Origin: RHLJ01 sp048058975
GTDB taxonomy: Bacteria > Bacteroidota > Rhodothermia > Balneolales > Balneolaceae
DNA: 64,000 nucleotides
Assembly: GCA_048058975.1 (NCBI GenBank)
Contig: JBLLNP010000011.1
Span: 6,413-70,412, forward strand
Reading direction: 5' to 3'
Within the stretch, counting starts at the first letter, position 1. Every line of letters starts with the position of its first letter. The position numbers and the translations under genes were made by a program. Shown one piece after another: positions 45,624-54,491 of the stretch. A model generated the notes under the pieces. That model was not told where the DNA came from. It did not search any database and saw nothing but the letters and a program-made list of their open reading frames with translations.

Positions 45624-45973
45624 AAAGCCTCTGTAATTCGTCATCTTGTACCTGTCTGCCGATAGGCAGGCTCGATCCGGGATCTGCGAGGATCGCAGCT
45701 TTGTTATAAACTAAAGCTCAATTGAAATATCATCCTTTACAGATCCTGAAATAAATTCAGGATGACGACATTTATAGAAATCAATCTCTTAATCTAATCT
45801 GCTCTGTCTCCTCCTTATCAAGGAGGAGGACTTTCTAAGAAGAAGGGAATTGGATCAACGAGCTCTCTTCTCCTTACTAAGGAGAAGGGACGGGGATGAG
45901 GTCATAGATACCACTTTTTTCAATTTCACCCCGCGAAGCCGGGGATCTTGAGTTTCTAAAAACTCAGGAATGA
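45624..45973. repeat. Repeat-filled spacer (family A element plus hairpins)
   Basis: No gene is visible. A family A copy runs about 45640-45766, from GTCATCTTG to TTCAGGATGAC, with an inner CTGCC GATA GGCAG hairpin. Then CCTCCTT ATC AAGGAGG and CTTCTCCTT ACT AAGGAGAAG hairpins follow, then CCCCG CGAAG CCGGGG near 45932. The spacer is a chain of short palindromes. Confidence 0.7.
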
Positions 45974-46489
45974 CTATAAATAATTCACCTTCTCAACCAC
46001 GTACACCAAACTTTCAAGGCCATACACATTTTTTCGGGTACCTGCAGCTTTGGCTCCGATTTTCTCTGCTGCTCTGTAGGAACGGATATTATCCGGGCCA
46101 ATAAGCAGTAACACCCGATCTACATACAGGAAAGCATGTTCCATCATCAGGTGTTTCATCTCGCCATTGTAGGTGCCACCCCAGTAATTTCTGGCAAGGA
46201 AAGTCCACCCGATTTCAATTTCGTTAGCTTCGGGATTATATGCGTGATAGCGGGAAGAACCAATAACCTCGCTGGTTTTATTGTCGATGGCGAGTAAGGC
46301 TCCACCTGATTCCAGCGCTTCCTCAAAAAACTTCCGAAAGACCGGTTCTTTGTAGCGGTCCCATGCCGGATGCTGCTCCCAGATTTTTGGATCAGAAGCC
46401 ACTTTGAACAACGCCTCAAAATCATCCTCATGGACAGGACGAAGCGTAAGAAGTTCTCCGATTAGAGTGGGTTGTTTGGCGAAGGACAT
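45974..46489 (-). CDS. GNAT N-acetyltransferase, RimJ/RimL-like
   Basis: 171 residues. The start PTLIGELLTLRPVHEDDFEALFKVASDPKIW and the segment EIGWTFLARNYWGGTYNGEMKHLMMEHAF belong to the RimJ/RimL subgroup (Acetyltransf_3), with DNIRSYRAAEKIGAK near the C-terminus. It acetylates an amine of unknown identity. Confidence 0.9.
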   Translation of the reverse strand: MSFAKQPTLIGELLTLRPVHEDDFEALFKVASDPKIWEQHPAWDRYKEPVFRKFFEEALESGGALLAIDNKTSEVIGSSRYHAYNPEANEIEIGWTFLARNYWGGTYNGEMKHLMMEHAFLYVDRVLLLIGPDNIRSYRAAEKIGAKAAGTRKNVYGLESLVYVVEKVNYL

Positions 46490-47062
46490 GATATGTGAAG
46501 AATATTGAGTTATGAGTTATGAAGGAGGAATGTAACACAATGATTCGTTTTATATGTAGTCATCCCGGATATGTATGCCCGGTCTTTGCTGGCAGACAGG
46601 GAGATAGAAGAGTGGGGGATGAGGCCGGAAAGATATGGCTTCTTTCAATGTCATCCCCGCGAAGTCGGGGATCTAGAGCTTTACAACAACTCTGGAATCC
46701 TTGTTAAGCTTTCATTGGCGCAGGACTAAAGTCCATGCTTGTTTATGCACGAGGTTATTGTAAGGAAATAATCAAGTAAAGGGTTTTAACCCTGTATAAT
46801 TAATCAGGGTTTCCAATTAAAATATGCATCACGAGGCAGAGCTACATGATGAGGGCAGAAAGGAAGGGCTTTTAGAAATCGAAGAAATACTTATTTGAAC
46901 GTATTTTAGTAGGGATGGAAGTCAGGAGACTTCCTTTGCTCCCACTTTCAATTTACAAACTTGAAAGATCGGGGGGGATACATCACGCAGCAGAGCTACA
47001 TGAAGAGAGAAAATGTAAATGAGGCATCCTGAACTTGATTTAGTGTCCGTTTGAAATGCTTG
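46490..47062. repeat. Repeat-rich spacer without a gene
   Basis: I see no convincing gene. It holds family A-like palindromes (GTCATCCCGG near 46559; GTCATCCCCGCGAAG TCGGGGATC at 46650-46673). It also has a direct repeat CATCACG(A/C)(G/A)GCAGAGCTACATGA at 46827 and 46981, and the small inverted pairs GGACT..AGTCC and GGGTT..AACCC. Confidence 0.65.
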
Positions 47063-47419
47063 TTAGGTGCCGAAATATATATTTTTTAGTACAGCCGATT
47101 TTATGTTAAATGGTCTAAGATATTCGAAAATATAGTTTTCAGTTTCTTCGAATGTTTCAAATTTTGATTTACATATTTCTACCTGTGAGATCACTTTTTT
47201 GTATATCAAAGTTGTTTCATCTATTTCAAGGTGATTTGGAAATTCTTTCATTCCAGTTGGGCCATGTTCGATCATCAGCTCTAATACTCTTTCAGCAATA
47301 TTTGAAACAAACGGGCTACCTTGAATTTCCGGTTTGTCAGGGTCATCATGAAACTTAGCCTCCATGATGACTGCCCATAAGGCATTTAATTCATAGAAGT
47401 TTTCAATGTATAGATTCAT
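47063..47419 (-). CDS. Unrecognised 118-residue protein
   Basis: ATG 47419 (MNLYIENFYELNALWAVIMEAKF) is chosen over a TTG 9 bases upstream. No signal peptide or membrane helix; rich in Glu, Phe and Ile, so probably a small soluble alpha/beta protein. I recognise no family. AT-rich and surrounded by repeat spacers, it could be a recent arrival. Codon content looks coding, but evidence is moderate. Confidence 0.6.
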   Translation of the reverse strand: MNLYIENFYELNALWAVIMEAKFHDDPDKPEIQGSPFVSNIAERVLELMIEHGPTGMKEFPNHLEIDETTLIYKKVISQVEICKSKFETFEETENYIFEYLRPFNIKSAVLKNIYFGT

Positions 47420-47481
47420 AGGTACCAAACATATTATTATCCGAACAAGAATCGATAAAAATTATACTAAAACCAATTAAA

Positions 47482-48048
47482 TCAAATCTCTTCCCCATAC
47501 CTAAAACAATCCACGGTATGATCATTTACCAGTCCACAGGCTTGCATGTGGGCATATATGATGGTGCTTCCTACAAATTTAAAGCCACGTTTCTTCAGGT
47601 CTTTGCTGAGGGCGTCTGACTCAGAGGAAGTGGCCGGAACGTCTTCCATCGTCTTTGGACTATTCACAACGGTCTTGCCATTCACAAAACTCCAGATGTA
47701 AGTATCAAAGCTGCCGAATTCTTTTTGGACTTCCAGAAATTTCTGAGCATTAGTTACCGCTCCCCGAACTTTCAGTTTGTTTCGGATGATACCTTCAAAT
47801 TGTAGCAGTTCCTGTATTTTGTCTTCATCAAAAGTAGCTACTATTTCGGAATCAAAGTTTGCAAAGGCTATTCGGTAACCCTCTCGTTTCTTTAATACCG
47901 TAGCCCAACTGAGTCCGGCTTGAGCACCTTCCAGGATCAGGAATTCGAAGTGTTTCCGATCATCGTGAACGGGAACGCCCCATTCTTCATCGTGGTAGGT
48001 AATGTAGTCTTCGAACTGACCTTGGGCCCATGCGCATCTGGTTTTCAT
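47482..48048 (-). CDS. tag: DNA-3-methyladenine glycosylase I
   Basis: 188 residues. Zinc-site residues Cys5 and His19 at the N-terminus and HMQACGLVNDHTVDCF at the C-terminus match E. coli Tag. EEWGVPVHDDRKHFEFLILEGAQAGLSWATVLKKREGYRIAF is the diagnostic block with the helix-hairpin-helix region following. It removes 3-methyladenine from alkylated DNA. Confidence 0.95.
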   Translation of the reverse strand: MKTRCAWAQGQFEDYITYHDEEWGVPVHDDRKHFEFLILEGAQAGLSWATVLKKREGYRIAFANFDSEIVATFDEDKIQELLQFEGIIRNKLKVRGAVTNAQKFLEVQKEFGSFDTYIWSFVNGKTVVNSPKTMEDVPATSSESDALSKDLKKRGFKFVGSTIIYAHMQACGLVNDHTVDCFRYGEEI

Positions 48049-48540
48049 TGTTATCCTTTTAAAGTCATTCTGAAGCCTGTCTTCCGTCAGGCAGGCTACT
48101 GCCGAAGAATCAGCACAAATTGGTTAATTGGCAAGTAATATGTTGTACTTTTGGCTTGATCCAAAAGTATCCAAAAATCGCCGTAAAAAATGCAGATTTC
48201 AATTTCACGAAGCGTTGATAAAACTAACGATTACGATCCTTACTCCCCTTAATAAGCGGGCTTGCCCATTTTTTCCGGATTTGTTTGGGAAGTAATAATG
48301 GACAACCTTGCCTTATACACGCTCATTTGTTCCGCTAATATTCCAAAGGTCGTTGTTGATATTAGTCCTCCTTCGAAGGAGGTGTCATTTGATCGAATAG
48401 ATCAAATGACGGAGGATGTTAGCAGGTCATGAGAACACAATTAAAACTTAACCCACCAATAATTAAAAAAGGGAGAATTATTGGTTACATTCTAGGTTCA
48501 CTCACTCAAAAAAAGACGAATTTTAAAAACGAAGTAGCAG
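48049..48540. repeat. Repeat-rich spacer before ppc
   Basis: No gene seen. Near 48064 is a family A fragment (GTCATTCTGAAG). At 48146-48169, TACTTTTGG and CCAAAAGTA form a family B stem. At 48367-48382 CCTCCTTCGAAGGAGG is a perfect palindrome. At 48384-48410 GTCATTTGATC pairs with GATCAAATGAC. Confidence 0.7.
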
Positions 48541-51342
48541 ATGCAATGGCAATCGACTGTAGAAAAGCTCGCTGATGAAAGTAAAATCAGCGAGAACCTG
48601 GCAAACCACATTATCACGCTTACCCAGATTCTGGAGCAGCTCAGCGCAGAACGATCGGGCGAAGATTTTATAAAAGTACTTGGGGAATTTCCTCTTAATA
48701 GTAAAGAAGCTCTGGATGGTGGAAATGAAGACGAACTCAACCGCCTGAAAAAGCTTGTAAAAGAGATGTCTGGGAAAGACATCAAAGAATACCTGAGGAT
48801 TTACACCACATTTTTTCACCTGATTAACTCCCTGGAACAGCACGAAATCAGCCGGATTAACAGAAAGCGGGAATTTGAGGAGACTCCGGATAGTCCACGG
48901 AATGAAAGCATTCTGGAAGCAGTGCATAAAATGAAACAGGCAGGGTATTCGTTGGAGCAAGCGATCGGGGTATTTGAAACGATGGACATCCAACCAACGA
49001 TCACCGCTCATCCAACCGAAGCCCGGAGACGAAGTGTACTTACCAAGCAGCATGAAATCAGTACCATGATTGCGGATGTTGGGAGTGACTCGCATACCGA
49101 GGATGAAAAGCGCCATCTTAGAAAAGAGATTTTCAACCAGATGAAGCTGCTTCTGATGACTGATGAAGTACGTGCGGAGCGGATGTCTGTGGAAGATGAA
49201 GTGGAAAACGGACTTTTCTTTTTTACTCATACCATTTGGGATGTGGTACCTAGTCTTTATAGGGATATTCGTCTGGCCCTGGAAACCTATTATGGAGAAG
49301 CAGGAGAAATACCCATTGTGCTAAAGTATCGCTCCTGGATTGGAAGCGACCGGGATGGGAATCCTAATGTCACTTCTTCGGTAACCTGGAAAACAATGAT
49401 AGAGCAACGAAAAACGACTCTTCGAACTTACTTGAAGAGATTGGATCATTTGCGGCGTTACCTGAGCGTTTCCTACAAAGAAACTTCTATTTCTGATGAA
49501 CTACGTTCTTCCTTAAGAAGTGAAGAAGCAGTTAATCCATTAAGTGAATTATTCGAGCGTCGCTATCAGCGAGAACCTTATCGTCGTAAGCTCACACACA
49601 TGATGCAATACATTCAGCAGCAACTGGATGCGATATCAAACGATAAAGATGAAGTTCTTAAACAGGCTGGAAAATATACTTCTGCTGATTTTATAAATGA
49701 TCTGGAGCTTATCCGAAACAGCCTCATAGAGAATAACCTGGTAGGACTAAGTGAACAGGGAAGGCTTCAGGATTTATTGATTTGTGCTAAAACATTTGGA
49801 TTTCATCTCACCTCGCTGGATATCCGCCAACACAGTCGTTTGCATGAAGAAACAGTAGAAGAACTACTGAGTAAAGGGAATGTGATTGAGGGATATGGCA
49901 AGTTATCAGAAGAAGAAAAAATTGAGGTGCTGGTAAAAGAACTCAGAAATCCTCGTCCATTAAGTCCTTTTAAAAGCAAACGTTCTCCTGTTGCAAGCCG
50001 CGTAATGACGGTTTTTGAGGAAATCCGGGACATGATTGAACTGGATCCAAATTCGTTTGGAAGCTACATCATAAGCATGACACATGGCGTTAGTGATATG
50101 CTGGAGGTATTGATAATCGCCAAAGAGCTTGGTTTGTGGAGTTATATTGATGGTAAGGTAGAGACTTCATTGGATGTAGTTCCTCTTTTTGAAACCATTG
50201 AAGACTTGGGAGCCAGCAGCAAAGTGATGGCCGACATGTTTGAGCATGAGATGTTCGGGAAGCAGATTCATTCCAGAGGCAACTTCCAGGAGATTATGCT
50301 TGGCTATTCCGATAGTAATAAAGATGGTGGTTATTGGATGGCGAACTGGGCATTGAACAAAGCTCAATATGATTTAGGAATTACATGTCGTAAATACGGC
50401 ATCGATTTCCGCTTATTTCATGGAACGGGAGGAACGGTTGGTCGTGGAGGAGGGCAATCCAACAAAGCAATTGTTGCAATGCCGCCGGTTGCAAATAATG
50501 GCCGAATTCGATTTACCGAACAAGGAGAAGTAATTTCATTTCGTTACTCGCTAACTTCCATTGCACATCGCCATTTAGAACAACTTGTAAACGCGATGGT
50601 TCAGGTTACGATGGCCCAAAAAGATAAACCGGGCTATCTCAGCGATTCCAATTACGAATGGGATATGATGCAGGAGTTGGCATCTACAACGATGACGGCA
50701 TACCGGGGTTTGATTGATGATGAAAAATTCTGGGATTGGTACTCTGGTATTACGCCTATTGAGCATATCGGAAAGCTCCCGATTGCATCCCGACCGGTAT
50801 CAAGAGGAACAGGAGGAAAACTGGACTTTTCGGGATTAAGAGCAATTCCATGGGTATTCGCATGGACCCAGGTTCGCTATAATGTTCCGGGCTGGTATGG
50901 TATTGGAAAAGGTTTATCGACAATTTTTGAGAAATACCCTGATGGAAAGCAGATTATTTCACGTTGGCAAAAAGAATGGAAGTTCTTTTATACGGTGATG
51001 AATAACTCTCAGCGTGAAATTGCCCGAACCCATATCGCTACTTCGTTGATTTATAATGATCCGAATGATCACTATTTCCATGATAAGATCACTCATGATC
51101 TGGGTCTTGCAGTAGAGGGAATCACCGGAGTAGCTGGAACAAAAAATATTCTGGATCATAACCCGGTTATTCAACGATCGATACTTTTCCGTAATCCATT
51201 TACTTATCCATTAAATATCATTCAGTCTGAATTGCTTAACCGTTGGGATCACGTAAAAACGGACGAAGAAAAGGCAGAATTAACCGAGTTAATTTTTCTG
51301 AATATTAATGGTATTGCTGCAGCGATGCAGAGTACCGGGTGA
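48541..51342 (+). CDS. ppc: Phosphoenolpyruvate carboxylase
   Basis: 933 residues, close to the usual length. It carboxylates phosphoenolpyruvate to oxaloacetate, refilling the TCA cycle. Catalytic His157 in TAHPTEARRRS; the PEP-binding motif GYSDSNKDGG with Lys594; the glycine-rich FHGTGGTVGRGGG loop; and the C-terminal INGIAAAMQSTG. Single gene without visible allosteric partner. Confidence 0.97.
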   Translation: MQWQSTVEKLADESKISENLANHIITLTQILEQLSAERSGEDFIKVLGEFPLNSKEALDGGNEDELNRLKKLVKEMSGKDIKEYLRIYTTFFHLINSLEQHEISRINRKREFEETPDSPRNESILEAVHKMKQAGYSLEQAIGVFETMDIQPTITAHPTEARRRSVLTKQHEISTMIADVGSDSHTEDEKRHLRKEIFNQMKLLLMTDEVRAERMSVEDEVENGLFFFTHTIWDVVPSLYRDIRLALETYYGEAGEIPIVLKYRSWIGSDRDGNPNVTSSVTWKTMIEQRKTTLRTYLKRLDHLRRYLSVSYKETSISDELRSSLRSEEAVNPLSELFERRYQREPYRRKLTHMMQYIQQQLDAISNDKDEVLKQAGKYTSADFINDLELIRNSLIENNLVGLSEQGRLQDLLICAKTFGFHLTSLDIRQHSRLHEETVEELLSKGNVIEGYGKLSEEEKIEVLVKELRNPRPLSPFKSKRSPVASRVMTVFEEIRDMIELDPNSFGSYIISMTHGVSDMLEVLIIAKELGLWSYIDGKVETSLDVVPLFETIEDLGASSKVMADMFEHEMFGKQIHSRGNFQEIMLGYSDSNKDGGYWMANWALNKAQYDLGITCRKYGIDFRLFHGTGGTVGRGGGQSNKAIVAMPPVANNGRIRFTEQGEVISFRYSLTSIAHRHLEQLVNAMVQVTMAQKDKPGYLSDSNYEWDMMQELASTTMTAYRGLIDDEKFWDWYSGITPIEHIGKLPIASRPVSRGTGGKLDFSGLRAIPWVFAWTQVRYNVPGWYGIGKGLSTIFEKYPDGKQIISRWQKEWKFFYTVMNNSQREIARTHIATSLIYNDPNDHYFHDKITHDLGLAVEGITGVAGTKNILDHNPVIQRSILFRNPFTYPLNIIQSELLNRWDHVKTDEEKAELTELIFLNINGIAAAMQSTG

Positions 51343-51414
51343 TGAAAGGGAAAGGAAAATAACTTATATTAACTGGCTCCCAGAATTTTAGAAAAGACTT
51401 AAAAAAAGAGAACC

Positions 51415-52503
51415 ATGAATGAGACATTGACAAAACCAGCCATTAAAATAGAAGAAGCCGAATACAGCAGAATAGGAGAGGTGGATTTTGATAATCTCCA
51501 GTTTGGAAAAATACTAGGGGATCATATGTTCGAAATGCATTTTCGCAATGGGGCATGGGGAGAGCCTTCGATTAAACCTTTTGGCAAAATTGAAATTACC
51601 CCGGCACTGAATGTGATGCACTATGGCCAGGCTGTTTTTGAGGGAATGAAAGCGTTTTATGTGGATGAAAACACAGTAAATATTTTCCGTCCGGATGTTC
51701 ATTTCGAGCGATTCAATAAATCAGCACAAAGGATCTGTATTCCTGAAACGGATTACGAAACATTCATTACAGCGCTGGAAGAACTCATTCGTCTCGATAA
51801 AAAATGGATTCCCAAAAAACCGGGTACAGCTATGTATATTCGTCCCGTTATTTTTGCCAGTGATGATTATCTGGCAGCGCGTGTTTCAGATGTATATAGT
51901 TATTATATCATTACTTCTCCGGTTGGGGCTTATTATGCAGAAGGATTTAATCCTGTATCGTTAACCACTCCAAACGGATATGTTCGTGCGGTTAAAGGAG
52001 GTACAGGTGAGGCCAAAACCGCTGGAAATTATGCGGCAAGTTTCCTTCCTGCTAAAAAAGCACAACAAGAAGGATATACTCAGGTTCTTTGGCTGGATGC
52101 GATTGAAAATAAGTATATCGAAGAAGTGGGTACAATGAATATCCACTTTTTGATTGGAGATACTCTTGTTACCCCAGAACTAACCGGCTCAGTACTTGCC
52201 GGAGTAACTAGAAAGTCGGTTACTGCACTCGCTGATGAGTGGGGCTATAATGTAGAAGAACGAAGAATCTCAATTGACGAAGTATTTGAGGCTTCGAGAA
52301 ATGGATCGCTTAAAGAAGTGTTTGGTTCCGGTACTGCGGCAGTTATTTCCCCTGTTGGACTTATTCAGCACAATGGAGAAACCATTCATATTGGAAATGG
52401 CAGGATTGGGGACTTCGCTCAACGCTTGTTCGATGAAATCACAGGAATCCAGTACGGAAAAATTGAAGATCGCCACGGCTGGGTTCATTCGGTAGAAGTT
52501 TAA
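51415..52503 (+). CDS. ilvE: Branched-chain amino acid aminotransferase
   Basis: 362 residues of PLP fold type IV. PLP Lys201 in GTGEAKTAGNYAASF; substrate and cofactor loop TQVLWLDAIENKYIEEVGTMN; N-terminal MHYGQAVFEGMKAF. It transfers the amino group between branched-chain amino acids and 2-oxoglutarate. It starts 72 bases after ppc and ends 22 bases before the antitoxin gene. Confidence 0.96.
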   Translation: MNETLTKPAIKIEEAEYSRIGEVDFDNLQFGKILGDHMFEMHFRNGAWGEPSIKPFGKIEITPALNVMHYGQAVFEGMKAFYVDENTVNIFRPDVHFERFNKSAQRICIPETDYETFITALEELIRLDKKWIPKKPGTAMYIRPVIFASDDYLAARVSDVYSYYIITSPVGAYYAEGFNPVSLTTPNGYVRAVKGGTGEAKTAGNYAASFLPAKKAQQEGYTQVLWLDAIENKYIEEVGTMNIHFLIGDTLVTPELTGSVLAGVTRKSVTALADEWGYNVEERRISIDEVFEASRNGSLKEVFGSGTAAVISPVGLIQHNGETIHIGNGRIGDFAQRLFDEITGIQYGKIEDRHGWVHSVEV

Positions 52504-52525
52504 AGAATTCATTAAGGATTAAGTT

Positions 52526-52723
52526 ATGAGCTCAATAGTTGTACATCCGAAGAATAAAGAAGAGTTTGAATTCATTACTCATTTACTAAAGAAGCATGGT
52601 ATTGAATCGAAGATTTTGTCGGAGGAAGAAATAGAAGACATAGGGCTTTCAATGTTGATAAAAGAGGCTGACATTTCAGAAAAAGTTTCAGAAGAAGAGG
52701 TTCGTTATAAACTTAAGAACTAA
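52526..52723 (+). CDS. Probable antitoxin of RelE-type pair
   Basis: 65 residues, acidic (ILSEEEIEDIGLSMLIKEAD). It directly precedes a RelE-like toxin gene, sharing one base (stop TAA/start ATG). Such small acidic proteins bind and block the toxin. No clear DNA-binding motif can be named. Call rests mainly on gene order and size. Confidence 0.78.
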   Translation: MSSIVVHPKNKEEFEFITHLLKKHGIESKILSEEEIEDIGLSMLIKEADISEKVSEEEVRYKLKN

Positions 52724-52989
52724 TGAAAGTTGAGTTTCTTAGGAAGTTCTATAAAGACCTGGATAAAATTAAACGTCCCAAAGATAATGCTGCAATTCTC
52801 GAAATAATTGATTCAACTAAAGAAGTAGCGTCTATAAGTGAATTACCCTCAACTAAAAAATTAGTTGGATTTGCGAATGCATATAGGATAAGAGTAGGTG
52901 ATTTAAGGATAGGTGTCCTTTTAGAGGGTGATACTGTTATTTTTGTAAGAGTAGCTAATCGAAAAGATATTTACAGGATTTTCCCATGA
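52723..52989 (+). CDS. RelE/ParE-family toxin
   Basis: 88 residues with the RelE pattern: MKVEFLRKFYKDLDKIK, VGFANAYRIRVGDLRIGVLLEGDTVIFVRVANRKDIYRIFP. The terminal RVANRKDIYR motif is typical of RelE mRNA-cleaving toxins. Coupled to the antitoxin gene by a 1-base overlap and to crcB by a 4-base overlap. Activity on ribosome-bound mRNA is inferred from family. Confidence 0.88.
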   Translation: MKVEFLRKFYKDLDKIKRPKDNAAILEIIDSTKEVASISELPSTKKLVGFANAYRIRVGDLRIGVLLEGDTVIFVRVANRKDIYRIFP

Positions 52990-53381
52990 GTCCCTTCAGC
53001 CTTATCAGCTTGCTTTCCGTTGGTGCAGGGGGATTCCTGGGCGCTACAAGTCGATACCTTTTGGCCGTTTCTGTTGATGATTATTTTAAGCCAGAACAGT
53101 TTCCGCTTGGGATTTTTTTGGTAAACATTATAGGTTGTTTACTTATCGGTTTACTAGCTGGAGTTTTTGAGATGAAAGGATGGATGAATCCCGAACTTAG
53201 ACTTTTCACCTTTGCCGGGTTCCTTGGTGGCTTCACCACTTTTTCTACTTTCGCCAACGATACTTTCTTATTGGGAAAAGAAGGAGAATTTCTAGCTGCA
53301 ATGCTGAATGTTGGTGGACAGGTAGTGCTTGGGCTTCTTTTTGTGTGGGTTGGGTATTCGATTGTAAAGTTGTTTTCTTAA
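52986..53381 (+). CDS. crcB: Fluoride channel CrcB/FluC
   Basis: 131 residues, four helices. GGFLGATSRYLL, GIFLVNIIGCLLIGLLAG and GGFTTFSTFANDTF are the family's pore signatures. It expels fluoride. It overlaps the toxin stop by 4 bases (ATGA), so it depends on translation of the toxin. No fluoride riboswitch is visible. Its own end overlaps the convergent dehydrogenase gene by 4 bases. Confidence 0.95.
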   Translation: MSPFSLISLLSVGAGGFLGATSRYLLAVSVDDYFKPEQFPLGIFLVNIIGCLLIGLLAGVFEMKGWMNPELRLFTFAGFLGGFTTFSTFANDTFLLGKEGEFLAAMLNVGGQVVLGLLFVWVGYSIVKLFS

Positions 53382-54304
53382 TACCCTCTCTTTCTATCAA
53401 CTCCATTTAACAAGTCCATTCCAGATAGACTTCTTTTATAATTCTCTACAATTTGTTCAGCTGCTTCTTTAGGATTGGTGATGGATGCCACATGAGGGGT
53501 AATCATAATATTAGGTCGGTTCCAGAATAGATGATTGGAGGGTAATGGTTCCTCTTCAAATACATCCAGGCAAGCACCCTTTAATACCCCGGTATCCAGT
53601 GCATAGATCAAATCCTCTTCAATCAGATGACCTCCCCTTGCCACATTTATTAAATAAGCGGGAGTCTTAAGCTTCTTAAATAAATCCAGTTCAAGAATAC
53701 CGGAGGTTTCTTTGGTTAGAGGAAGCAGACACACCAGAATATTTGTTCGTGCCAGAAACTCATCAAATTCGCGGTCATCAAAGCAATCAACTCCATGGAT
53801 GTTTTTCTTGTACTTCGACCAACCTGCTACCGAATACCCATTAACCAATAACCAATCTGCAACAGCAGAACCCATTTCGCCTAACCCCATGATTCCAACC
53901 GTACAATCTTCTTTAGAAACCGGGTCATGTTTACTCCAATATCCTTCTCTTTTCTGATCTACATATCTTGAAGTATGAAAACGATAGTTCTGAATGGCGT
54001 TTAGCACATATTCTGCCATCTGGGATTTGAGGGAAGGAATCACTACCCGTGCCAGTTTTACTGATTCCGGAATCGCTTCATCTTTAAGAAGATGATCTAC
54101 ACCTGCACCAAGAGAAGTCACTGCTTTCAAATTAGGGTATCCATCCAGTACTTTTTCGGGATGGTGCCAGCTCACGGCAAAGGTTACCCGTTCCTTTTTT
54201 TCAACGCGAGGCCAGATTTCAATATCCAGATTAGCATCTACTTCCAGAAGTGCTTCTTTCAGGGGGTTCATGTCCCGGTTTTTGGCAATGAGTAAGAGTG
54301 ACAT
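53378..54304 (-). CDS. D-2-hydroxyacid dehydrogenase, glyoxylate/hydroxypyruvate reductase A-like
   Basis: The open frame begins at 54358, but ATG 54304 (MSLLLIAKNRDMNPLKEAL) is preferred because the extra leader lies beside a repeat. 308 residues. NAD(P) fold GIMGLGEMGSAVADWL, catalytic Arg in INVARGGHLIEEDLI, Glu in DVFEEEPLP, His in ITPHVAS. It reduces glyoxylate or hydroxypyruvate, or a related 2-oxoacid. Confidence 0.92.
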   Translation of the reverse strand: MSLLLIAKNRDMNPLKEALLEVDANLDIEIWPRVEKKERVTFAVSWHHPEKVLDGYPNLKAVTSLGAGVDHLLKDEAIPESVKLARVVIPSLKSQMAEYVLNAIQNYRFHTSRYVDQKREGYWSKHDPVSKEDCTVGIMGLGEMGSAVADWLLVNGYSVAGWSKYKKNIHGVDCFDDREFDEFLARTNILVCLLPLTKETSGILELDLFKKLKTPAYLINVARGGHLIEEDLIYALDTGVLKGACLDVFEEEPLPSNHLFWNRPNIMITPHVASITNPKEAAEQIVENYKRSLSGMDLLNGVDRKRGY

Positions 54305-54321
54305 TAGTTTATACTTTAAGT

Positions 54322-54391
54322 GTCTTTGCGAAGGCTTCACGAAGCAAGCCCGAAGCAATCTCGGGTAAATCTACGGGATTGCTTTGTCGAA
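54322..54391. repeat. Family C repeat, partial copy
   Basis: GTCTTTGCGA at 54322-54331 followed by GAAGCAATCTCGG and GGGATTGCTTTGTCGA. The same modules make up the element at 32975-33120. The right-hand terminal repeat is missing. Confidence 0.6.
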
Positions 54392-54491
54392 TACATTTGA
54401 AATCACTATAAATTATAGTACACCTCTTAAAGATAAATGTTCTTTGTCATCGAATTACCTAACATTTACAGAAATGACAAAAGTTGAAGTA

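Noticed and set aside
46519..46707. A 62-codon open frame in the repeat spacer
   Set aside because: Its sequence is read out of family A palindromes (CCCCGCGAAGTCGGGG) and has no conserved protein-like features.
48523..49230. A 235-codon antisense frame across the start of ppc
   Set aside because: It is the shadow of the strongly supported ppc gene, rich in Phe, His and Leu in the way of mirrored frames.
52504..52985. Fluoride riboswitch for crcB
   Set aside because: The upstream sequence is coding (antitoxin and toxin) and no such fold can be seen.
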